This document shows, in pieces, positions 1 through 5,197 of a stretch of 12,092 bases of DNA (within the stretch, counting starts at the first letter, position 1; each line of letters begins with the position of its first letter). A model generated the notes under the pieces. It saw only the letters and a list, made by a program, of their open reading frames with translations, ran no database searches and was not told the DNA's origin. The position numbers and the translations under genes were made by a program. Origin of the DNA: Methylococcaceae bacterium (lineage in GTDB: Bacteria; Pseudomonadota; Gammaproteobacteria; Methylococcales; Methylococcaceae); NCBI GenBank assembly GCA_012026715.1, contig VEPB01000418.1, forward strand, positions 1 through 12,092. The letters run 5' to 3'.

Positions 1-1
1 C

Positions 2-2089
2 ACCGCCCTCCAGTTGCAGGGGCATTCCGGCCATGTGGCGGAATGCGGCGTGTGCCACACCGCCGACGCTTTCGCCAAGCTCGAAGACCTGGACGAAGGC
101 CGCATCCCCTCCGATCCCAAGGCCAACGTGTTGGGCGGACCCCACAACATGCACCCGGTCAACGATCCCAACTGGTGGAAATCGGCTCCGACCGACACCG
201 GCAACCGCGATGGCACCACGTCGGGTGGCTGGCACAACGATGTCGCCAAGCAGCCCGGGCGCAGCGGCGAGGATCAATGCGCCGCCTGTCACGGCAATGA
301 TCACAAGGGCACCCGCTTGTCCAAGGCAGCCGCCGATCGCACCTTCGATTTCAGCGATCAGCCGGATGCGGCGGCGCTCAAGGCCGCGGGGGTCAAGCTG
401 AAGGTTTTCGTCAAGGCGGGAACCCCCATCGGCTGCAACACCTGCCACTCGGTGGCGATGAGCTGCCAGGATTGGCCCACTTCCGACTGCGGCAAGCCGT
501 CGGATCGCACCACCGGTTCCCTCAACCAGCCGCCCCGGTTCGATTCCAAACCGCCCGCCACCACGACGATCGGCTCCAGCTACCGGTATCAGGCCAAGGC
601 CACCGATCCCGATGGCGACCCGGTCAGCTACCGAATCTCGCCGGCCGCCGAAGGCCTCGCCATCGATCCGAAATCGGGGATGGTGACCACGCCCGCCATC
701 GACCCGGCCCACTCGGCCAATCTGATCAACACCTACGAGCCTCCGTTCCGGTTCGAATTCACGGTGATCGCGGAGGACGGCAAGGGCGGCTTCGCCACCC
801 CGCCGATCCCGGTGGCGGCCAGCTGCCCCGGGCAATTGCTGTGGGACCAGACCGCCGGCCACTGCCAATCGCTAACCTTCACCTCTTATCCGGAGATCAA
901 CGGCCTGGTAGCCGGAGAAACCTTCAGCTATCAACCCGCGACTCAGCGCAGTCCGGGCACCCCGGCGCCGGCTTTCAGCGTAACCGGCGCCCCACCGGGC
1001 CTGAAGGTCGATGCCCTATCCGGCAAGGTGACCTGGGTGGCCGCTGCCGACTCGTCCTCTCATTACCAGGAATTTGTGCTGCACGCCAAAGCGGGGCCGA
1101 ACGTCGAAACTCAACAAACCATCAGCCTCACCGTCTGCCTGGCTCCCGAGTACTGGAATGCCAACTACGGATCTTGCTACACGCCGGTCCACATCAGCTC
1201 CTATTCGGCCATCGGCGGGCTTAACCAGGGCAAAACCTACAGCTACCAGGCCAGCGCGATCCACCGCGACGGCAAGCCGGTAACCTGGAGCCTGACGGGA
1301 GCGCCCGCCACCATGGTGTTGGATCCCGCGACCGGCCTCATCAACTGGAACACCGCCCCCGGGGATGCGGGCGATCACAGTTTCACGCTGACCGCAAAGG
1401 ATGCTGCGGGTAATCAGGACACCCAAGACATAAGCCTGTCGGTCTGCGGTCCCCCGCTGCACTGGGACGGCAGCCAATGCAGCGGACCCATCATCTTTTT
1501 GTCGTCGCCGGAAGTGGCGGGTTTGGATGAAGGCATTGCCTTCAGCTACCAGGCAGTCGCCGCCCATCACGACCATCAGCCGGTCCATTACAGCCTCAAG
1601 GATGCGCCGGCCGGGATGACGATCAGCGCCGCGAGCGGCCTGTTGCAATGGGATCAGACGGTGGAAGGCGACTACACCTTCGCGGTGGTGGCCACAGATG
1701 ACAAAGGCAACCGGCAAGAGCAGGCCATCGGGTTGCAGGTGTGCGGATTACCCACGCGCTGGGATGGCAACGGCTGCCACGGACCGGTGCGCATCACCTC
1801 GTCTCAACCCGTCTACGGGCTCGACGCCGGTCAGACCTTTACCTATCCGGTCACCGCCGAGCACCGCGACGGCAAGACTCTGAGCTTCGATCTCGTCAAC
1901 CCGCCGGTCGGCGCCACGGTCAACCCTGATAGCGGGCAGGTTCAGTGGGTTACGACGGCAGAATCGACCGATGGCTCCTTTGCTGTCCGGGCCAGCGACG
2001 GTGACGGAAACGAGGATCGTCAGAACATTTCCGTTACCGTCTGTCACGCCCCACGGCACTGGAACGCCGAGCAATTCAGCTGCCTGTGA
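2..2089 (+). CDS. Secreted multiheme c-type cytochrome with five C-terminal Ig-like modules (5' end outside window)
   Basis: Partial gene: the frame is open from base 2, so the true start and any signal peptide lie upstream; the TTG at 14 is only an internal codon. Three CXXCH heme c sites are visible: CGVCH (nt 44-58), CAACH (278-292) and CNTCH (434-448), with extra histidines (GHSGH, HNMH, GNDH) that could be distal ligands. More hemes may lie upstream. From about nt 524 the protein becomes five tandem modules of about 100 residues with Ig/cadherin-like signatures (YQAxAxxxDGxPVxYSL, GLxxWxT, FTVxAxDxxGN). Each module closes with C-x5-W-x4/6-C, and the protein ends one residue after the last such cysteine. 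Heme attachment and likely disulfides imply a location beyond the inner membrane, probably the cell surface. A role in extracellular electron transfer or surface attachment is inferred. It converges with the next gene, leaving 49 bp that contain a 10-bp palindrome (2099-2108). The multiheme plus Ig-repeat call is firm; the precise function is unknown. Confidence 0.85.
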   Translation, partial: TALQLQGHSGHVAECGVCHTADAFAKLEDLDEGRIPSDPKANVLGGPHNMHPVNDPNWWKSAPTDTGNRDGTTSGGWHNDVAKQPGRSGEDQCAACHGNDHKGTRLSKAAADRTFDFSDQPDAAALKAAGVKLKVFVKAGTPIGCNTCHSVAMSCQDWPTSDCGKPSDRTTGSLNQPPRFDSKPPATTTIGSSYRYQAKATDPDGDPVSYRISPAAEGLAIDPKSGMVTTPAIDPAHSANLINTYEPPFRFEFTVIAEDGKGGFATPPIPVAASCPGQLLWDQTAGHCQSLTFTSYPEINGLVAGETFSYQPATQRSPGTPAPAFSVTGAPPGLKVDALSGKVTWVAAADSSSHYQEFVLHAKAGPNVETQQTISLTVCLAPEYWNANYGSCYTPVHISSYSAIGGLNQGKTYSYQASAIHRDGKPVTWSLTGAPATMVLDPATGLINWNTAPGDAGDHSFTLTAKDAAGNQDTQDISLSVCGPPLHWDGSQCSGPIIFLSSPEVAGLDEGIAFSYQAVAAHHDHQPVHYSLKDAPAGMTISAASGLLQWDQTVEGDYTFAVVATDDKGNRQEQAIGLQVCGLPTRWDGNGCHGPVRITSSQPVYGLDAGQTFTYPVTAEHRDGKTLSFDLVNPPVGATVNPDSGQVQWVTTAESTDGSFAVRASDGDGNEDRQNISVTVCHAPRHWNAEQFSCL
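524..2083 (+). repeat. Five tandem ~100-residue Ig-like modules, each ending in a C-x5-W-x4/6-C cap
   Basis: Protein-level repeat inside the cytochrome gene. The caps lie at nt 824-865, 1136-1177, 1445-1480, 1742-1777 and 2042-2083, so the period is 312, 309, 297 and 300 nt. Caps 1, 2 and 5 have six residues between W and the second C; caps 3 and 4 have four and read WDGSQC and WDGNGC. Modules 3 to 5 are closest to one another, sharing a start of the type SSxxxxGLxxGxxFxY and a dipeptide such as RDG before the central strand. Module 1 is the most divergent. The paired cysteines are probably disulfides, since the protein must be exported to receive heme. Confidence 0.8.
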
Positions 2090-2138
2090 CTCCGATGGCC
2101 GGCGCCGGATGCGAGCCGAAGTACCGCAAGACGACCTT

Positions 2139-2468
2139 TTACTGCCCCGCGCCGCCGCCGGCCCCACCGCCCTTCGGGCCGGGCATCCTGCCACTACGCC
2201 AACCCGGTCCGTCGCGCAGGATCAGGCCTTTTTCCTTGGCCCGCGCCTCCAGCATCTTGCGGTGCTCGGCGCGATAAGCCTGGCGTTCGGCCGGGGTGGC
2301 AAGGCTCTGCAGCTTCTTGCGGTGTTCGCGCCATTCATCCGGCGTCATCAGGTCGCGTCCCCGCACGGTTTGGGCCGCCGGAGCCGCTTCCGGCGCCGGA
2401 GTGGGCTCGGCCGCAACCCCGCCTGACAGGGTCGCGAGAGCAATGGCGATCACGATGGTTTTCCACAT
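2139..2468 (-). CDS. Small exported protein with charged helical core (unknown function)
   Basis: 109 residues. The start is the ATG whose product begins MWKTIVIAIALATLSGGVAA, a clean signal peptide with likely cleavage after residue 20. A Pro/Ala-rich linker follows, then a charged helical core (about 38-82) with LMTPDEWREHR and ATPAERQAYRAEHRKMLEARA, and a Gly-rich tail (GGGAGGGAGQ). I recall similar LMT-x-E-x-R / RAEH-x-x-M proteins in many Proteobacteria, usually uncharacterised and periplasmic; this is from memory, not a search. The Shine-Dalgarno AGGAGA (plus-strand 2475-2480) overlaps the TAG stop of the upstream reductase (2479-2481), and only 10 nt separate the genes. The two are therefore almost certainly co-transcribed and probably translationally coupled. 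There are no cysteines in the mature part, so a direct thiol role is unlikely. A metal-binding or chaperone-like role is possible but unproven. Confidence 0.8.
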   Translation of the reverse strand: MWKTIVIAIALATLSGGVAAEPTPAPEAAPAAQTVRGRDLMTPDEWREHRKKLQSLATPAERQAYRAEHRKMLEARAKEKGLILRDGPGWRSGRMPGPKGGGAGGGAGQ

Positions 2469-2474
2469 GACATG

Positions 2475-2480
2475 TCTCCT
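2475..2480 (-). promoter_or_regulatory. Shine-Dalgarno fused to upstream stop codon
   Basis: On the minus strand the end of the reductase gene reads CCC TAG GAG ACA, followed by TGTC and the ATG of the small exported protein. The TAG stop is part of the AGGAGA ribosome site, 6 nt before the ATG. This arrangement favours re-initiation by ribosomes that have just finished the reductase. Confidence 0.7.
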
Positions 2481-4215
2481 AGGGTGGGTTGATGCGCCGT
2501 CCGCCGGAACCGGCGGACGGCGCGGTGTAACCGTCGCAGCGGCTGCGGTAAGTCTGCAGACCGCCCGACAGGACCTGGACCCTGAAGCCGTGTTGCGCCA
2601 GGATTCGCGTTGCGTAATAGGCGCGCTGCCCGACCCCGCAGATGAGACGGATATCCCGATTTCCGGGCAGTTCACCCAAACGGGCGCGCAGCTGTTCCAG
2701 CGGAATGTTGAGGGCGCCTTCCAGGTGGTCCAGGTGATACTCCGCCTCGCTGCGCACATCGAGCAACAGCGCATCGGTGGTCGCGAGATCGGACCATGCT
2801 GCCAGGGGCAGATCGCCCCGCAGGTGGTTCGCGGCGATCATGCCGGCCACGTTGACCGGATCCTTGGCGGCGCCGAATTGCGGCGCATAGCAGAGCTCCA
2901 GCTCTTCCAGGTCATAGACCGTGGCCCCCATGGCCATGGCGGTGGCGATCACGTCGATGCGACGCGCCACGTCGGCCTCCCCAACCGCTTGCGCTCCCAG
3001 GATGCGTCCGTCGGGCTTCTCAAACAGCAGTTTGATATGGATGGGTTTGGCCCCGGGGAAATAACTCGCATGGTGACCCGGATGCAGATAGACCCGTTCG
3101 AAATCGACCGTCCCCTGCCTGCGCAGGGCTTTTTCGGAAAGTCCGGTCACCGCCGCGGTGAGGCCAAACACTTCGCACACCGCCGTCCCCAGACTGCCGT
3201 TGAAGGTCAATGACGGAGGCGGTGCGTGTCGATCCCGGCCGGCGAGCCGGTTGATGATGTCGGTGCCGGCCACCCGCCCCTGCCGGTTGGCCGGTCCCGC
3301 CAAGGGCAGCAACTGCCAGTCGCCGCTGATGCGATTGCGCACTTCCACCACGTCGCCCACCGCCCAGATGTGCGGGTCGCCGGTTCGCATATGCTCGTCC
3401 ACGCGAATTCCGCCGAGTGCCCCCAGTTCCAGGCCACACCCGCGCGCGAGGGTGGTTTCCGGACGCACGCCGATCCCCAGGATCACCAATCCGGTCTCCA
3501 CCTCGGCGCCGGAGGCGCACTGTACCGACAAACCGCCATCGCCGGTGGCGGCAAAACGGTCTACGGTTTCGCCCAGGCGGAGGTCGACGCCATGCTTGAG
3601 CAGGGTATCCCGAACGTAGCAGGCCATTTCCGGATCCAGCGGCGGCAACACCTGATCCGCGGCTTCGATCAGCGTGACCTGCAGGCCTCGCCGCACCAGG
3701 TTTTCCGCCAACTCCAGGCCGATCAGGCCAGCGCCCACCAACACCGCGTGGCGGGTGCGCGCCACCGCGTCGCGCAATCTCCGGGTATCGGGGATGGTGC
3801 GAAGAACCTGGATGCCGGGCAGATCGACGCCGGGTAGCCGGGGGGTGATCGGGTTGGCGCCGGTCGCCAGCACCAAAGCGTCGTAAGGCTCCCAGCGGAG
3901 CTCGCCGGTTCGCAGGTCCTTCACCTCGATCCGGCGACCCGGTCGATCGATGCGTAACACCTCGGTTTCGGTGCAAACATCGATGTTGAACCGCTCTCGG
4001 AACAGCTCCGGAGTAGCCACCAGCAATTTGGCATCGGATTCGATCACGTCGCCGACCCGATAGGGCAGACCGCAATTGGCGAACGACACATGCGGCCCGC
4101 GATCGAACAGGACGATTTCGCAGGCCTCGCACAATCGGCGCGCCCGAGTCGCACAGGAGGCGCCGCCGGCTACGCCGCCCACGACGAGTATCCGCTTTGA
4201 TGTCCGTTTAACCAT
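2479..4215 (-). CDS. FAD-dependent CoA-disulfide / persulfide reductase with C-terminal rhodanese domain (CoADR-RHD, Npsr type)
   Basis: 578 residues. The start is the ATG of MVKRTSKRILVVGGVAGG, preceded by GGGGGAGG at 5 nt spacing; the longer open frame upstream lacks family sequence. Visible motifs are the FAD-binding GGVAGGASCATRARR (about 13-27), the redox cysteine in SFANCGLPY (Cys48), the NAD(P)H-binding GAGLIGLELAE (from 161) and the flavin motif AVGD (285-288). A dimer-interface motif YAPQFGAAKDPVN follows (from 443). A rhodanese domain (about 477-562) has LLLDVRSEAEYHLDHLEGA and the active-site loop CGVGQRAY (Cys526). Family members reduce CoA disulfide, CoA persulfide or polysulfide with NAD(P)H; the rhodanese part delivers sulfane sulfur. 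The domain order and length match Npsr/CoADR-RHD enzymes. One oddity is that the second aromatic of the YAPxY motif is Phe here. It is probably cytoplasmic and heads an operon with the small exported protein. The promoter is likely within the structured 571-bp region upstream. Exact substrate is unresolved. Confidence 0.93.
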   Translation of the reverse strand: MVKRTSKRILVVGGVAGGASCATRARRLCEACEIVLFDRGPHVSFANCGLPYRVGDVIESDAKLLVATPELFRERFNIDVCTETEVLRIDRPGRRIEVKDLRTGELRWEPYDALVLATGANPITPRLPGVDLPGIQVLRTIPDTRRLRDAVARTRHAVLVGAGLIGLELAENLVRRGLQVTLIEAADQVLPPLDPEMACYVRDTLLKHGVDLRLGETVDRFAATGDGGLSVQCASGAEVETGLVILGIGVRPETTLARGCGLELGALGGIRVDEHMRTGDPHIWAVGDVVEVRNRISGDWQLLPLAGPANRQGRVAGTDIINRLAGRDRHAPPPSLTFNGSLGTAVCEVFGLTAAVTGLSEKALRRQGTVDFERVYLHPGHHASYFPGAKPIHIKLLFEKPDGRILGAQAVGEADVARRIDVIATAMAMGATVYDLEELELCYAPQFGAAKDPVNVAGMIAANHLRGDLPLAAWSDLATTDALLLDVRSEAEYHLDHLEGALNIPLEQLRARLGELPGNRDIRLICGVGQRAYYATRILAQHGFRVQVLSGGLQTYRSRCDGYTAPSAGSGGRRINPP

Positions 4216-4220
4216 CCAAC

Positions 4221-4228
4221 CCTCCCCC
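4221..4228 (-). promoter_or_regulatory. Ribosome binding site of the CoADR-rhodanese gene
   Basis: The minus strand reads GGGGGAGG, then 5 nt, then ATG. It decides the start at 4215 against the upstream in-frame codons, which have no comparable site. Confidence 0.65.
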
Positions 4229-4322
4229 AAGAGACCACTCCCATTAGCCTGCAAGCAAAGCCCACGCCAGAGGTCGCCGGGGATCGCACGAGGTCCCAAG
4301 ACACGGTTGCTTCAGGAGATAC

Positions 4323-4340
4323 TGTCCGCCGGGGCGGACA
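4323..4340. repeat. Perfect inverted repeat TGTCCGCC-GG-GGCGGACA
   Basis: Eight-base arms with a two-base centre. It lies about 110 bp upstream of the reductase start. It may be an operator or a compact hairpin in a leader transcript; there is no T run, so an intrinsic terminator is unlikely. Confidence 0.6.
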
Positions 4341-4343
4341 TCG

Positions 4344-4404
4344 CCGTTTCAGCAGGCGTTTCATACGACGCTTCCGTACCAATCTTGAAACGGCACTGAA
4401 ACGG
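4344..4404. repeat. Mirrored double repeat: CGTTTCA twice, then TGAAACG twice
   Basis: CGTTTCA occurs at 4345-4351 and 4357-4363 (12-bp step), and its reverse complement TGAAACG at 4386-4392 and 4397-4403 (11-bp step). The outer pair extends to a perfect 9-bp inverted repeat, CCGTTTCAG (4344-4352) with CTGAAACGG (4396-4404). The inner pair can stack inside it, with TACG (4364-4367) and CGTA (4375-4378) nearer the tip. The steps are close to one helical turn. The array could be a four-site operator or a long nested stem in a leader RNA of the reductase operon. Confidence 0.65.
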
Positions 4405-4415
4405 AACGTCGCCCA

Positions 4416-4444
4416 GGGAACCGCTGACTTATTCAGCGGCTCCC
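4416..4444. repeat. Hairpin: GGGA-a-CCGCTGA / TCAGCGG-c-TCCC with a CTTAT loop
   Basis: The arms CCGCTGA (4421-4427) and TCAGCGG (4433-4439) pair perfectly around a 5-nt loop. A further GGGA/TCCC pairing (4416-4419 with 4441-4444) lies beyond one mismatch. There is no following T run on either strand, so a classic terminator is not supported. The sequence looks like the terminal inverted repeat of a small mobile element, but this is an inference without a matching second end. Confidence 0.55.
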
Positions 4445-4786
4445 GCGGTACAGGGATGTGTCGCCAAAACCGGAGGCTGTAAACCTCTGATTGTGTGAGT
4501 GACCGAAAAACCGCGTTTTCCGGTGATGGACGCCGAGAAATCCAGGATGGATTTATTCAGCGCCTGCCGTAAGAGACGCATCATGCAGGCGCGGTCTTCA
4601 AAATAGCGCCCGCTCCGGTTGTCATCCCGGACCACATCGACTACTTTGCGGGAAGAGCCAGTAGACCGCCGCCTGACGTTCACGGCATCGCCTTCTTAAC
4701 CCGTGTCGAACCCCTGTTGGGTGGAAACCCATCTCACGCTGTCGCGGCGGTACCCCAACGACTCGACGGTTGACGAGGATGTCCCG

Positions 4787-5179
4787 ATGGACGACGAGCT
4801 GAATAGCCATTTCGAGATTCCCCTGTTGTTCGGCCGCTATCTGGTGCTGCGCGGAGCAATCAGCGAAGCCGACCTGGCCTTTGCCCTGGATTTCCAGAAA
4901 GATCTCCTCGGCAATCTTGCCTGCACGGCCCTCGAGACCGAAATGATCGGCCTGCCGGAATGGCTCCGCTGTCGGGAATATCAGCGCAATCACGGCGTGG
5001 TTTTCGAACAGGCGGCGACGGCCCTGGGCTACGTCGACGACCGCCAGGTAGCGGCCCTGTACCGGCAACTGGACCAGAACCGCGTGCCCGTGGGGGAGGT
5101 GCTGGTCAAACAGGGCAAGCTCACCGCCCAACAACTCGCCGAGCTGCTGGGCAATTTCGAAAAAAACGGGGCGCTTTGA
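4787..5179 (+). CDS. Small stand-alone protein with two degenerate MshEN-like motifs
   Basis: 130 residues. I chose the ATG of MDDELNSHFEI because GAGG (4775-4778) sits 8 nt before it; the in-frame GTG at 4703 would add 28 unremarkable residues. Residues 14-37 (LFGRYLVLRGAISEADLAFA...Q) and 101-124 (PVGEVLVKQGKLTAQQLAEL...) fit the 24-residue pattern xxGxxLVxxGxIxxxxLxxxL of MshEN / type II secretion ATPase N-terminal domains, which bind c-di-GMP in some proteins. Here the usual leading Arg-Leu is absent in both copies, the final Gln is missing in the second, and 63 residues lie between them instead of about 22. Ligand binding is therefore doubtful. There is no signal peptide or membrane segment, so it is probably cytoplasmic. 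It stands alone, with its stop only 18 bp from the convergent acnB stop. A regulatory or adaptor role is inferred only. Confidence 0.75.
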   Translation: MDDELNSHFEIPLLFGRYLVLRGAISEADLAFALDFQKDLLGNLACTALETEMIGLPEWLRCREYQRNHGVVFEQAATALGYVDDRQVAALYRQLDQNRVPVGEVLVKQGKLTAQQLAELLGNFEKNGAL

Positions 5180-5197
5180 ATTCGGAGGTTCGACCGC

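Larger units (their letters stand above)
4216..4786. other. 571-bp intergenic region with three inverted-repeat structures
   Basis: Divergent region between the reductase operon (minus) and the MshEN-like gene (plus). It holds three ordered inverted repeats between 4323 and 4444, described separately, and an imperfect direct repeat: TTATTCAGCGGCTCCCG at 4429-4445 and TTATTCAGCGCCTGCCG at 4553-4569 (15 of 17 identical). A minus-strand frame from a GTG at 4683 to a stop at 4429 (84 codons, weak ribosome site GAAGG) crosses this region. I recognise no family in it and its stop lies inside a hairpin, so it could be a decayed gene or transposase remnant, or chance. No convincing -35/-10 pair was found for either flanking gene. 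Confidence 0.5.

Noticed and set aside
4429..4683. Minus-strand 84-codon frame starting at a GTG with a GAAGG ribosome-like site
   Set aside because: No recognised family, low-complexity C-terminus and a stop inside a hairpin. It is kept only as part of the intergenic description and the mobile-remnant hypothesis.
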